Below the pieces are notes generated by a model. It was not told where the DNA came from. It did no database searches and was given only the letters and a program-made list of their open reading frames with translations. Made by a program: the position numbers and the translations under genes. A DNA stretch of 64,000 bases from FW021-bin31 sp964647485 (GTDB lineage Bacteria > Bacteroidota > Bacteroidia > Chitinophagales > Chitinophagaceae), in contig CAZYHV010000003.1 in NCBI GenBank assembly GCA_964647485.1, positions 1 through 64,000 of the forward strand, in the 5' to 3' direction. This document shows, in pieces, positions 55,775 to 64,000 of the stretch (its first letter is position 1; each line of letters starts with the position of its first letter).

Positions 55775-58081
55775 ATGTTGACCCAGAATTTAGGTTATCC
55801 AAGAATTGGAGACAAAAGGCAGCTGAAAAAAGCTGAGGAAAAGTATTGGGCCGGCAAGGTGGAGCTAGAAACCTTGGAAGAAACGGCAAAACAATTAAGA
55901 AATCAAAATTGGCAAATGCAGAAAGAGGCCGGTTTAGATCTTATTCCTAGTAATGACTTTTCGATGTATGATCAGGTATTGGATACCATCCTAATGACGG
56001 GGGCAATACCGGAACAGTTTGAGACTTTGAAGAAAGAAAAAAAGTTGTCGGATATTGATTTATATTTCGCATTAGCAAGGGGATATCAAAAAGACGGTGT
56101 CGACCTAAAGGCATTGGAGATGACAAAATGGTTTGATACCAATTATCATTATATCGTACCGGAATTCAAAGCAGATCAGCAATTCTCTTTCTTTTTTGAT
56201 AAGGTTGTACGTGAATTTCAAGAAGCGAAAGAAGCAGGATTTGATACCAAGCCGGTACTTCTGGGCCCCCTTTCTTTCTTGTTTCTGGGAAAAGAAAAAG
56301 AAACAGGTTTTAATCGATTAGATTTGATAGATCGGCTATTGCCTGTTTATGTTCAGGTGTTAGAAAAATTGAAAGAGAAGGGGGCAAAGTATATCCAATT
56401 GGATGAACCTTGTCTGATCTTGAACCTTTCTGATGAAGAACGGGCTTTATATCAAAGGGTGTATGCTGAAATAGCATCACAATTTCCTGATTTACATCTG
56501 ATCTTGGCGGGCTATTTTGGAGATTACGGACATAATCTGAATATGGTATTGAATTTACCGGTTCAAACGTTACATCTCGACTTAGTGAGAGGCGCCGACC
56601 AATTGGAGAAAGTGTTAAAATCAAATCTTAAAGAGTCAAATAAGAACCTTTCTTTGGGTATCATCGATGGCAGAAATATTTGGAAAAATGATTTTACACA
56701 GTCTCTGGAGGTAATAACTAAGGTAAAAGAAGCTATTGGAGAGGATAGAACCTGGATCGCTCCTTCTTGTTCATTATTACATGTACCCTGTGATTTAGAT
56801 TTGGAAAATGATGAAGAAGCATTGCCGGCAGAGGTGAAGAATTGGTTGGCTTTTGCCAAACAAAAAGTAAAAGAAGTAGTGACTTTAGCAGATTTAGCTT
56901 CAGAAAAACCTTCTGAAGGTGCACTACAGGCTTTAGAATCTAACAAACAGGCGATTGAAAGTAAAAGGGAATCTCAGAGGATTCATGATCAAAGCGTCAA
57001 AGATAGAGTGAATGCGTTAAAAGATAAAGATGGGAGAAGATTATCTGTTTTTAAAGAGAGAAAGCAGAAACAATTGGTTGACTTAAAGCTTCCGGCATTT
57101 CCAACGACAACCATAGGATCTTTTCCTCAGACGAAAGAAGTAAGGAAATGGCGTTTTGCCAGAAAAAAAGGAAAAATATCAGAAGAAGAATACGACCGAT
57201 TTATTAAAAAAGAGATAGAAGAATCCATACGTTGGCAAGAAGATATTGGTATTGATGTGCCGGTTCATGGAGAATTTGAACGGAATGATATGGTTGAATA
57301 TTTTGGTCAGCAACTTGAAGGTTTTGTCTTTACAAAATTCGGTTGGGTTCAAAGTTATGGAAGCCGTTGTGTGAAACCTCCGATTATTGTCGGAGATGTT
57401 AGTCGAAAAGGCGCTATGACGGTTTATTATACACAATATGCACAATCGTTGACGGATAAACCGGTGAAGGGAATGCTTACCGGTCCTGTTACGATATTAC
57501 AATGGAGTTTTGTTCGTAATGATCAAGCACGTAGTGCGACTTGTAAACAAATTGCCCTGGCTATCAGAGATGAAGTAGTAGATTTGGAAAAAGCCGGCAT
57601 TAAAATTATTCAAATAGATGAACCGGCATTGAGGGAAGGACTGCCTTTGAAAAAGGAAAATTGGGCAGGCTATCTAAAATGGGCGGTAGAAGCATTTAGG
57701 ATTACCTCTTCCGGAGTGAAAGATGAGACACAGATTCATACACACATGTGTTACTCTGAATTTAATGATATCATTGAAGATATTGCAAAAATGGATGCAG
57801 ATGTGATTACTATAGAAACCAGCCGTTCTCAAATGGAATTATTGGATGCTTTTGCCAACTTTAATTATCCCAATGATATAGGACCAGGAGTGTATGATAT
57901 TCACTCTCCGCGCGTACCTTCAAAAGAAGAGATTGTTGATTTAATCCATAAGGCGGTAAAAGTGGTTCCTAAAGAGCAATTATGGGTCAATCCGGATTGT
58001 GGTTTGAAAACCAGAAAATGGAAAGAAACCAGAGCCGCATTGGAAAATATGATGAAAGCAACGAAGGAGTTGAGAGCCTAA
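55775..58081 (+). CDS. metE: cobalamin-independent methionine synthase
   Basis: 5-methyltetrahydropteroyltriglutamate-homocysteine methyltransferase, which makes methionine in the cytoplasm without B12. Length (768 residues) and the two-barrel structure are normal. The N-terminal barrel begins LGYPRIGDKRQLKKAEEKYW. The C-terminal barrel has FPTTTIGSFPQTKEVRKWR and the zinc-site motifs HTHMCYSEF (His657, Cys659) and NPDCGLKTRKW (Cys742). It is preceded by a cobalamin riboswitch and terminator hairpin, so it should be repressed when B12 is available. It appears to be a single-gene transcript. Confidence 0.98.
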   Translation: MLTQNLGYPRIGDKRQLKKAEEKYWAGKVELETLEETAKQLRNQNWQMQKEAGLDLIPSNDFSMYDQVLDTILMTGAIPEQFETLKKEKKLSDIDLYFALARGYQKDGVDLKALEMTKWFDTNYHYIVPEFKADQQFSFFFDKVVREFQEAKEAGFDTKPVLLGPLSFLFLGKEKETGFNRLDLIDRLLPVYVQVLEKLKEKGAKYIQLDEPCLILNLSDEERALYQRVYAEIASQFPDLHLILAGYFGDYGHNLNMVLNLPVQTLHLDLVRGADQLEKVLKSNLKESNKNLSLGIIDGRNIWKNDFTQSLEVITKVKEAIGEDRTWIAPSCSLLHVPCDLDLENDEEALPAEVKNWLAFAKQKVKEVVTLADLASEKPSEGALQALESNKQAIESKRESQRIHDQSVKDRVNALKDKDGRRLSVFKERKQKQLVDLKLPAFPTTTIGSFPQTKEVRKWRFARKKGKISEEEYDRFIKKEIEESIRWQEDIGIDVPVHGEFERNDMVEYFGQQLEGFVFTKFGWVQSYGSRCVKPPIIVGDVSRKGAMTVYYTQYAQSLTDKPVKGMLTGPVTILQWSFVRNDQARSATCKQIALAIRDEVVDLEKAGIKIIQIDEPALREGLPLKKENWAGYLKWAVEAFRITSSGVKDETQIHTHMCYSEFNDIIEDIAKMDADVITIETSRSQMELLDAFANFNYPNDIGPGVYDIHSPRVPSKEEIVDLIHKAVKVVPKEQLWVNPDCGLKTRKWKETRAALENMMKATKELRA

Positions 58082-58148
58082 AAAAACGATACTGATATCG
58101 ATCTGATACCGGTCAAACGGCTTCCAACCGCCAGACCGGTATTGGTCT

Positions 58149-58188
58149 TCAAACCGTCAAACCGTCAAACCGTCAAACCGTCAGACCG
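58149..58188 (+). repeat. tandem octamer (TCAAACCG) repeat
   Basis: Four exact head-to-tail copies of TCAAACCG (58149-58180) are followed by a fifth with one change (TCAGACCG). The flanks hold further related CCGGT and CAGACCGG words. It lies between the convergent metE and DUF4399 genes. Period and copy number are too small for a CRISPR array. It may be a slippage-prone microsatellite. Confidence 0.75.
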
Positions 58189-58200
58189 GTATCCGGTATT

Positions 58201-58716
58201 TTATTTTTTTACATTTACGGTGATGGATTTAGCCAGTTGTTTCCCGTAAGAACGATGGATGCCGTCGGCAAATTGTAAGGTCAGTTTGTGTTTTCCCGGT
58301 GTTAAATCAAGTTCTGTTTCTGTTTGTCCGTCTCCAAAATGGATATGGGTAGAATCAGCAGGTATGACCTTTCCTTTTTCTACAAAATCACCATGATCAA
58401 CTATTATATGATGATGCCCAAAACCTTTATGCACTTCACCGGAAGGCTCTACCTTCATATTTTTAACACCCATTTCAACTTGAAAAGGGGAAGTGACGGT
58501 TTGACCATCTTTTAGGTTCTTAAAGGAAACACTTGCATCAGCAGGTACAGCAGGGAGTTTGTTTTGTCCCATCTCTGAAGACTCATCCTGCTGTTGCATG
58601 TTTGTGGTTTGTGAGGAATCCTTATTGGAAGAGTTATTTCCTTTTTTACCGGAATTCGTACAGGCGGTTACTCCTAAGAATAAGATCGCCATAAGAGGAA
58701 TCATTAGTCTACGCAT
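58201..58716 (-). CDS. DUF4399 lipoprotein
   Basis: A 171-residue lipoprotein with lipobox VTAC and a Ser/Asn/Gln-rich linker (about residues 20-60). The DUF4399 domain follows (about 62-170), with NLKDGQTVTSPFQVEMGVK, GFGHHHIIVD, IHFGDGQTETELDLTPGKH and FADGIHRSYG. The His-rich HHH pattern is typical and could bind metal, but no function is established for the family. It is monocistronic, convergent to metE, and faces the tRNA terminator hairpin. No acidic export signal follows the Cys, so a periplasmic location is likely. Confidence 0.85.
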   Translation of the reverse strand: MRRLMIPLMAILFLGVTACTNSGKKGNNSSNKDSSQTTNMQQQDESSEMGQNKLPAVPADASVSFKNLKDGQTVTSPFQVEMGVKNMKVEPSGEVHKGFGHHHIIVDHGDFVEKGKVIPADSTHIHFGDGQTETELDLTPGKHKLTLQFADGIHRSYGKQLAKSITVNVKK

Positions 58717-58760
58717 AGTACATGTTTTTTAATCAATGAGGAAAGATAGTATAAAAAAAA

Positions 58761-58788
58761 GACAAAGCCAACTTTGCTTTGTCTTTTT
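58761..58788. terminator. bidirectional terminator hairpin
   Basis: GACAAAGC (58761-58768) pairs perfectly with GCTTTGTC (58776-58783), with a 7-base loop. An A-tract precedes it and a T-tract follows, so it can act on both strands. It terminates the leftward tRNA-His transcript 10 bases past the tRNA end. Confidence 0.75.
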
Positions 58789-58797
58789 AACAGTAAG

Positions 58798-58872
58798 GGT
58801 GGTTAATGGGACTCGAACCCACGACCCTCAGAACCACAATCTGATGCTCTAACCAGCTGAGCTACAACCACC
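58798..58872 (-). tRNA. tRNA-His (anticodon GTG)
   Basis: Reading the minus strand, the cloverleaf is complete. It has the extra G at position -1 opposite C73 that is typical of tRNA-His, a 7-bp acceptor stem GTGGTTG/TAACCAC, a D arm, an anticodon stem TCAGA/TCTGA with loop TTGTGGT (anticodon GTG), and a T arm GTGGG/CCCAT around TTCGAGT. The 3' CCA is not encoded. A consensus promoter lies upstream and a strong hairpin terminator downstream, so it is transcribed alone. Confidence 0.96.
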
Positions 58873-58886
58873 ATCTTTTGCGGCTG

Positions 58887-58919
58887 CAAAAATAGGATTT
58901 TTAATGGACTTTGTCCAAA
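58887..58919 (-). promoter_or_regulatory. tRNA-His promoter
   Basis: On the minus strand TTTG (58919-58916), a 21-base spacer, then TATTTTTG (58894-58887), an exact TAnnTTTG box, ending 14 bases before the tRNA. Both boxes and the spacing fit the Bacteroidota consensus. Confidence 0.75.
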
Positions 58920-58992
58920 TAGTTTTTTAAAAATTATATTTTCTATGGCGATTTTTTATTTCCTTTGCAGATTCAAACTAACAAAATAGGAC

Positions 58993-59589
58993 ATGTTAAT
59001 CTATTTAATACCTATTATTTCTGCATTTATTGGTTGGGTGACCAATTTAATCGCTATTCGGATGTTGTTCCATCCCAAGAAGCCGGTAAAGATTATTTTC
59101 TTTACCATCCAGGGGATTTTTCCCAAGCGACAAAAACAGTTTGCAGAGAAATTAGGTAAATTAGTCGCTGACGAATTATTATCTTTTGAAGATATAGCAG
59201 AGAAGCTAACCAATAGAGAGAAACTGCAAACGATCTTACCGGAAATTGGAAACAGGGTAGAACATTTTCTGCGATATAGACTGCCGGATGTCATGCCCGT
59301 ATTGGCAATGTTTGTTGGAGATTCAATGATCGCTAAGGTGAAAACGATTCTATTGAACGAATTAAATCAATTGTTGCCGGAATTAATTAATAAATATGTA
59401 AGGAACTTACAGGACGATTTAGACTTAGAAAAAATTGTTACGGAAAAAGTGGCGGGATTCTCTTCTGATAAACTGGAAGAAATCTTAAATGGAATTATGA
59501 AAAAAGAGTTTCGTTTCGTTGAAATTATTGGTGCTGTACTCGGGTTCCTCATTGGATTGTTACAAGTTTTTTTGACTCTTTTGTCATAA
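58993..59589 (+). CDS. DUF445 family membrane protein
   Basis: A 198-residue protein with an N-terminal membrane segment (LIPIISAFIGWVTNLIAI), the DUF445 hallmark RMLFHPKKPVKIIFFTIQGIFPKRQKQ split by short variations, a helical middle, and a C-terminal hydrophobic segment (VLGFLIGLLQVFLTLLS). It matches the short form common in Bacteroidota rather than the longer form of about 400 residues. Function is unknown; the family is sometimes linked to membrane or envelope organisation. It is divergent from tRNA-His. The sequence TTCCTTTG (one mismatch to the -7 box) lies about 25 bases before the start. Confidence 0.85.
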   Translation: MLIYLIPIISAFIGWVTNLIAIRMLFHPKKPVKIIFFTIQGIFPKRQKQFAEKLGKLVADELLSFEDIAEKLTNREKLQTILPEIGNRVEHFLRYRLPDVMPVLAMFVGDSMIAKVKTILLNELNQLLPELINKYVRNLQDDLDLEKIVTEKVAGFSSDKLEEILNGIMKKEFRFVEIIGAVLGFLIGLLQVFLTLLS

Positions 59590-59666
59590 AAAACCGACTA
59601 TCTTTCCGTAAGGTTACTTAATTCCCCTTCCATCACATTTTAACAGATTATTCCACTTGAGACCTA

Positions 59667-59674
59667 TACTTTTG
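59667..59674 (+). promoter_or_regulatory. -7 promoter box of the TonB-dependent receptor gene
   Basis: TACTTTTG is an exact TAnnTTTG match, 40 bases before the start codon at 59715. A -33 element at normal spacing is not apparent. Confidence 0.5.
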
Positions 59675-59714
59675 CAGGCGTAATCTATTTTACGAGTATT
59701 AAAAAATAAAGTAA

Positions 59715-62207
59715 ATGAAAAGGATATTTGTATCTCTACTTGCCCTGACAATTCCCCTTATTTCTATGGCTCAAGCTCAAAAACATGGTTTTGGAGGTGG
59801 TTCTTCCGGAAGAGTCTATGGAAAGGTGGTAGACGATAACACGCATAAAGGAGTCGGTTTCGCTACTGTAGCGGTGCTCAATCCGAAAGACTCTTCTGTG
59901 GAGTCGGGAGCGCTCACTGAAGAAAATGGAGATTTTGAGATCAAGAACCTCAAGATGGGAGAACATATACTGAAGGTGAAGTATGTTGGATTTTCTCCTT
60001 TATATAAAAAATTCTCTATCACTCCGGGATCCTCTAATTTAGATCTTGGAAATTTTGGTCTGAAAGCAAGTACCGCTAAATTAAATACGGTAGATGTAAC
60101 AGGACAAAAATCAGCTTTTTCCATGAAGTTGGATAAAAAGGTTTTTGACGTTTCCAAGAGCCTGACGAGTACGGGAGGAACCGCAGAAGATGTATTGAAA
60201 GAAGTACCTTCGGTAGATGTTGATATTGATGGGAATGTAACGGTAAGAAATAGTGCACCTAAGATATTTGTCAATGGGAAAAGTACGACGTTGACCTTAG
60301 AGCAGATTCCGGCAGAGACCATTGAAAAAGTGGAAGTAATTACCAATCCTTCTTCTAAATATTCGGCAGAGGGGATTTCGGGTATCCTCAATATTGTCTT
60401 AAAGAAAAACCGGAAACCGGGAATGAATGGTCGGCTTATGGCAGGTGGCGATACGCGTGGCGGATACAACCTCGGAGGGAATCTCAATGTTTATAAAAAT
60501 CCCTTTAATGTTTCTGTGAGTTATTTTAATCATTATCGAAGTGATCCTAACTCCGGAACCATGCATAGAGAAAATTATCAGAAGGGGAATACAGATCAAT
60601 TAGGTTCCGTATTGGATCAAAATTCTGATGGAAAGCGTTATGGTAATTTTCAAATGGGGAGGATTGGATTAGATTATTTTATGGATAACAGGAATACTTT
60701 CTCTGTAGAAGGAGGATTTGGTGGTGGTGAATTTAATCATAAAGGAAGTATTCATAGTTTATTTCATTATCCGAATAGCGCAGAACCTGATTCTGTCAAT
60801 GATAAATACTCCAAGGACGGACATCATTTTAATTTTCTTTTTGGCGACTTTGATTATAAGCATACTTTTAGAAAAGAAGGGCATGAATTGACTGGAAATG
60901 TTCATCTGAGTAAATCGGATAATGGGGGAGATGGATATACTCATTATGAAGACGAAAATGGACATGTTGTAGAGGGAGATATCAACCAAGTAGATTATAC
61001 AGATGGAGATGGGGTTCGTTTCTCGGCACAAACCGATTATGTAAATCCATTGACAGAAAGCATGAAGTTGGAAGCCGGACTAAAATACAGTGATCGTAAT
61101 TCTAACAGCGTTCATAATTTATACAAAGGAATAGCTCCGGATACTACTTTTGATGCCCAGCGCTCCAGTGATTATAAATATGATGAAAAGACTTTTGCGG
61201 CCTATGTTCAGTTTTCTCAGTCTTTTGATAAATTTGATTACCAAGCAGGGTTAAGAGCAGAACAATATACTTATTCAGGTTCTATTCCGAGTGAAGATGA
61301 ACACTTTAAACCCTCAAATGGTGATTTAGGCCTTTTCCCGAGTTTGTACCTTACTTATAGGGCTACTGAGTCTGATCAATTTCAATTGAATTACACCAGA
61401 AGGATCCATCGCCCTCGCTTTTGGCAACGGATTCCTTATACGGATTATTCAGATCCGCAGAATCTTAGAACAGGGAATCCAAATCTGAAACCTGAATACA
61501 CCAATTCCTTTGAGGTGTCCTATAATAAGCTTTTTGGTCAAAGTAATTTTATGGCAACCCTTTATTATAGGAATACCAATAATTCTATTCAACGTTATTC
61601 TCAACCCTATAAGGGATCTTCAGATACTTTAATTACAAAGTCCATTAATGCAGATACCAATAACTCTTTTGGGGCAGAATTTACTTTACAGACGCAGATT
61701 ACCAAATGGTGGAATGTAACAGCGAACTTAAACCTCTTCCAGGATCAACTTTCTACCACCTTAGGAAGTGATTTGAATAATAGAGAAGTCAATCAGAGCA
61801 ACTTTAGCTGGTTTGGAAAAATTAATAGTGAGGCTATGTTACCTGCCAACTTTACTTTGCAATTAACCGGCAGATATAGTGGTCCGAGAACTACTACCCA
61901 AGGAAAGCGTTATCGCTATGGAGGAGTGGATTTTGGAGTGAAAAAATCTTTCCTGAAAAAGAAAAATCTTACTGCGACCCTAACCTTATCAGATGTGTTT
62001 AATACCCATAAGAATAAGTCGATTTATGAAGAGCCCGGATTTTTTAATCAAACAAGGATTAGATATCCTAAATCTCGTAGGTTGAAACTCACTGTAACTT
62101 ATTCTTTTGGAAAACAAAATTTACAATTGTTCCGTAGAAAGAGTAATAAATCAAATCAGGGGGGAGGAGAAATGCAGCAAATGGGAGGACAAGGAGGTGG
62201 ACTCTAA
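59715..62207 (+). CDS. TonB-dependent receptor-like outer membrane protein (OMP_b-brl_3 type)
   Basis: An 830-residue outer membrane protein. The signal peptide ends near SMAQAQ. A carboxypeptidase-regulatory-like domain (VYGKVVDDNTHKGVGFATVA, about 32-115) is followed by a plug-like region (GGTAEDVLKEVPSVDVD, FVNGKSTTLTLEQIPAE, SAEGISGILNIVLKK) and a beta-barrel of the type called outer membrane protein beta-barrel family. The C terminus is a Gly/Gln/Met-rich tail (MQQMGGQGGG) with no barrel-closing aromatic residue. This tail is common in the family. The ligand is unknown. Its stop codon overlaps that of the convergent YciI-like gene. Confidence 0.9.
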   Translation: MKRIFVSLLALTIPLISMAQAQKHGFGGGSSGRVYGKVVDDNTHKGVGFATVAVLNPKDSSVESGALTEENGDFEIKNLKMGEHILKVKYVGFSPLYKKFSITPGSSNLDLGNFGLKASTAKLNTVDVTGQKSAFSMKLDKKVFDVSKSLTSTGGTAEDVLKEVPSVDVDIDGNVTVRNSAPKIFVNGKSTTLTLEQIPAETIEKVEVITNPSSKYSAEGISGILNIVLKKNRKPGMNGRLMAGGDTRGGYNLGGNLNVYKNPFNVSVSYFNHYRSDPNSGTMHRENYQKGNTDQLGSVLDQNSDGKRYGNFQMGRIGLDYFMDNRNTFSVEGGFGGGEFNHKGSIHSLFHYPNSAEPDSVNDKYSKDGHHFNFLFGDFDYKHTFRKEGHELTGNVHLSKSDNGGDGYTHYEDENGHVVEGDINQVDYTDGDGVRFSAQTDYVNPLTESMKLEAGLKYSDRNSNSVHNLYKGIAPDTTFDAQRSSDYKYDEKTFAAYVQFSQSFDKFDYQAGLRAEQYTYSGSIPSEDEHFKPSNGDLGLFPSLYLTYRATESDQFQLNYTRRIHRPRFWQRIPYTDYSDPQNLRTGNPNLKPEYTNSFEVSYNKLFGQSNFMATLYYRNTNNSIQRYSQPYKGSSDTLITKSINADTNNSFGAEFTLQTQITKWWNVTANLNLFQDQLSTTLGSDLNNREVNQSNFSWFGKINSEAMLPANFTLQLTGRYSGPRTTTQGKRYRYGGVDFGVKKSFLKKKNLTATLTLSDVFNTHKNKSIYEEPGFFNQTRIRYPKSRRLKLTVTYSFGKQNLQLFRRKSNKSNQGGGEMQQMGGQGGGL

Positions 62208-62503
62208 GTTCCACCGTGTTTGATAAAATCTTCATTTGAAGAGATTATCTTATATTCTTCTACCTCATAAACGGCTAGTTGAAACTGATCGAAAGGGTCT
62301 TTGGATACAATTTTTTGAGCCTCCTGCCTGTTGGAGGCTTTACAAAGAATAAATTCTCCCGTTTTAAGTTTTTTTCTGCCGGTGCAAATAAAATGACCCG
62401 ATTCTATGTGTTGCTCCAAGAAGGCTTTGTGTTTAGCAAAATACTGATCAATAGCAAAGTGAGGTTTGATATATTTTAGAGTAATTAAAAAAACATTGTC
62501 CAT
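62204..62503 (-). CDS. YciI-like protein
   Basis: A 99-residue protein counted from the ATG at 62503, since the longer frame adds 15 residues unlike the family. It has the YciI-like dimeric alpha+beta fold pattern: FLITLKYIKPHFAIDQYFAKH with the conserved His, then FICTGRKKLKTGEFIL, and KDPFDQFQLAVYEVEEYKI. It is cytoplasmic, without a signal peptide. YciI-like proteins have no settled role; some act in small-molecule conversion. The last bases overlap the stop codon of the TonB-dependent receptor gene on the opposite strand. Confidence 0.8.
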   Translation of the reverse strand: MDNVFLITLKYIKPHFAIDQYFAKHKAFLEQHIESGHFICTGRKKLKTGEFILCKASNRQEAQKIVSKDPFDQFQLAVYEVEEYKIISSNEDFIKHGGT

Positions 62504-62601
62504 TGTAGTGCTTGATTTTTTGAAAGAATGATTTATTGCATAAACCATACCAGATGATCATCCAAAATAGAAATAGGTATGATTTTTTCTTAGATTTAGA
62601 T

Positions 62602-63324
62602 ATGGTTAAAAAAATACGCTTTTATTGTAAAATATTGATTATAATCAGCAGTTTGCTGTTTATTTCGAACTCGTCTCTACGGGCACAACAATCTAAAATA
62701 GAAAAAGTTCAAGTTGATTATGATCATCATTCGACACCGGAACTTTTTTATCAAGTGCCTCTCGGCTTGACATTTACTTTTAAAAATAAGAAGACAAAGA
62801 AAACCAGGGGGTATCTCCATGGTAAAATTCGTTGGAAAAAAATACACATTACGACCAATCAAGGAAGGGTAAAGAAAGGAAAACTTTCTTTTGATCCGCG
62901 CAAAGTATGGCAGAATCACCATAAAGTGACTTTTCGAGTGACGTATCAGGATACGACCTTCAATTGTGAAATGGATTTACCCTATTTACAAAAAATAAGA
63001 TTCAATCTTTATACGGACAGCATAAAGAAAAGAGTACCTTATTATTTGAATATAGAAGGAGTTTTTAGTAGCCATAAAGTTTATCCTCTGGATACCTCAA
63101 TGCTTACTTTTCAGGTTTCTAATGGTGAGCTAGAAAAAAACATACTTACTATTACTGATAAATATCAAAAGATTAAACAGGTCAAAGCAAGTGCATATTT
63201 TAAATTAGATTCGAGTATAAATGCAGATGTTGTTATTCCTATCAAAACGCATATTGCTGATCCTGATTTACCTTCAGAGGGAGAGCTACTTGATCGTTGG
63301 AAAAGAAAAAGCAGAAAAAGGTGA
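62602..63324 (+). CDS. exported protein of unknown function
   Basis: A 240-residue protein counted from the ATG at 62602, which gives a proper signal peptide (KKIR, then a hydrophobic core, ending near SLRAQQ). Earlier in-frame starts (62536 TTG, 62554 ATG) would place 16-22 polar residues before it. The mature part is basic and strand-rich, with LGLTFTFKNKKTKKTRGYLHG, KIRWKKIHITTNQGRVKKG and LPYLQKIRFNLYTDSIKKR segments. It ends with a Lys/Arg tail RWKRKSRKR. I do not recognise a domain. It is divergent from the YciI-like gene and followed by the SRP RNA gene. Confidence 0.7.
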   Translation: MVKKIRFYCKILIIISSLLFISNSSLRAQQSKIEKVQVDYDHHSTPELFYQVPLGLTFTFKNKKTKKTRGYLHGKIRWKKIHITTNQGRVKKGKLSFDPRKVWQNHHKVTFRVTYQDTTFNCEMDLPYLQKIRFNLYTDSIKKRVPYYLNIEGVFSSHKVYPLDTSMLTFQVSNGELEKNILTITDKYQKIKQVKASAYFKLDSSINADVVIPIKTHIADPDLPSEGELLDRWKRKSRKR

Positions 63325-63354
63325 AACTATTTTTTTTAGGAGAAATAAAAATTA

Positions 63355-63362
63355 TAAATTTG
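63355..63362 (+). promoter_or_regulatory. -7 promoter box of the SRP RNA gene
   Basis: TAAATTTG is an exact TAnnTTTG match ending 4-5 bases before the predicted RNA 5' end, the correct distance for transcription start. No -33 TTTG is evident. Confidence 0.65.
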
Positions 63363-63365
63363 CAT

Positions 63366-63470
63366 GCGGCAGGTCTTGTACGACTAGCTCCTACTGAACC
63401 CCCCAGGGCAGGAATGCAGCAAGGGTAGGTGGTTGTAGCGGTGCGATACAAGTAATCTGCCGTTTTTTTT
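63366..63470 (+). ncRNA. ffs: signal recognition particle RNA (4.5S, small bacterial type)
   Basis: An RNA of about 100 bases forms one long hairpin. The closing stem is CGGCAG (63367-63372) with CTGCCG (63457-63462), and the arms pair further along (TCTTGTA with TACAAG). The apical domain IV has CCCAGGGCAGGAATGCAGC and AAGGGTAGG, the Ffh-binding loop region with its GGAA-type cap. A run of eight T follows the closing stem as terminator, and an exact -7 box precedes the 5' end. It guides co-translational membrane targeting with Ffh. Confidence 0.92.
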
Positions 63471-63474
63471 AAGG

Positions 63475-64000
63475 TCAAAGTACTTTTAAATCTTTGTTAT
63501 TTAACCATCCGACCGTACCATCTGTTAGTTTTATTTTTTTCCAGTCTGCGACAGAATCCATAATATCAACTTTAATTCCTTCGTTGAGCACTTCAACATC
63601 GTTGCTTCCGGCATCCGGAGCAGTTTTTAAAGGCATTTCCGTGGATACAATAATGGCAGAATTATGCGTGTGATAGGCTTTTAAAGAAAAGATAGATCCG
63701 ATAAAGAAAAAACAAAATAATATCGCAAGAGGTGGTCTTAATCTTAGGATCAATCGGGGAGGAGATACAGTGAACAGCGACCAACCTATACAGAAGAGTA
63801 AAACCCAGAAAAAGAGAATGCTCAGGATAAGCCAGGTGTTGACACTAAAAAAAGTTAAAATAGCGTGCCACCATCGAACAAGAAAGATCGTAGGAATTTG
63901 TTTGGTTTTATTATAAGCCTTAATCTGTGCCAGATGAAGGTTATGTACAATGGTTTTATTTCCGGGAGCTTTTTGTAAAGCCTTGTTATAATAATAAATA
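63475..64000 (-). CDS. BatE-like protein: TPR, two membrane helices, SH3 (N-terminal part outside the window)
   Basis: The frame stays open to the right edge, so this is the C-terminal 175 residues of a longer protein. Reading from the edge, YYNKALQKAPGNKTIVHNL is a TPR-like repeat. Two hydrophobic segments follow (TWLILSILFFWVLLFCIGW and LAILFCFFFIGSIFSL), then a C-terminal bacterial SH3 domain (STEMPLKTAPDAG, GIKVDIMDSVADWKKIKLTD, VGWLNNKDLKVL). This order matches BatE of the Bacteroidota aerotolerance (Bat) operon. If so, other bat genes should lie to the right of the window. An internal TTG at 63753 is not the start. Confidence 0.8.
   Translation of the reverse strand, partial: IYYYNKALQKAPGNKTIVHNLHLAQIKAYNKTKQIPTIFLVRWWHAILTFFSVNTWLILSILFFWVLLFCIGWSLFTVSPPRLILRLRPPLAILFCFFFIGSIFSLKAYHTHNSAIIVSTEMPLKTAPDAGSNDVEVLNEGIKVDIMDSVADWKKIKLTDGTVGWLNNKDLKVL

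Noticed and set aside
58149..58188. Possible CRISPR array
   Set aside because: Period is 8 bases with no spacers between copies; this is a microsatellite, and no cas genes are present.
62504..62548. N-terminal extension of the YciI-like protein
   Set aside because: The extra 15 residues are unlike the family; the ATG at 62503 begins the YciI-like fold directly.
63242..63478. Minus-strand frame across the SRP RNA gene
   Set aside because: It overlaps a clear ncRNA and the end of the 62602 gene and has no recognisable protein features.

Overview
This window comes from a Bacteroidota genome, most likely of the Chitinophagaceae/Sphingobacteriia type. Supporting signs are two SusC/SusD pairs, a one-piece hybrid two-component sensor, a PKD protein with a type IX secretion (T9SS) type B tail, missing Shine-Dalgarno sequences, and -7 promoter boxes of the form TAnnTTTG. 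The species is not identifiable from sequence reading alone. No prophage, insertion sequence, CRISPR array or rRNA was seen.

Layout. (1) 1-11364, xylan and xylose: a GH67 alpha-glucuronidase fused to a GH10 xylanase (5' end outside the window), xylose isomerase, a sugar:proton symporter, a SASA-type acetyl esterase, xylulokinase, and a ThuA/PQQ-glucose-dehydrogenase/cytochrome c lipoprotein. (2) 11374-30066, probably xyloglucan: a hybrid two-component regulator, then a co-directional run of GH31 alpha-xylosidase with PA14, SusC, SusD, a surface glycan-binding protein, a clan GH-A hydrolase, GH3 and GH5. (3) 30161-47145, beta-mannan: a CE2 esterase; a leftward GH26 / GPH-transporter / 2-epimerase operon; a divergent AraC regulator; then GH130 phosphorylase, a lipoprotein GH26, SusC, SusD, a binding protein and a second SASA esterase. 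(4) 47291-64000, general functions: a PKD/T9SS giant, a small OM barrel protein, an MG2/plug protein, a cobalamin riboswitch with metE, a DUF4399 lipoprotein, tRNA-His, DUF445, a TonB-dependent receptor, a YciI protein, an unknown exported protein, the SRP RNA, and the C-terminal part of a BatE-like protein.

How it works together. Surface lipoproteins and SusCD complexes would bind, cut and import hemicellulose oligosaccharides. Periplasmic esterases and glycosidases would finish trimming. Xylose enters through isomerase and kinase to xylulose 5-phosphate. Mannobiose would be imported by the GPH carrier, epimerised to mannosyl-glucose, and phosphorolysed by GH130, as in the established Bacteroides fragilis mannan pathway. 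Three neighbouring loci therefore cover the three main hemicellulose backbones.

Most notable observations: an in-frame, GC-rich 18-bp-period repeat inserted in the GH67 gene; the GH67-GH10 fusion; a REP-like hairpin cluster before xylA; and a candidate AraC operator found at the mannan promoters with identical 17-nt spacing to two -7-like boxes.
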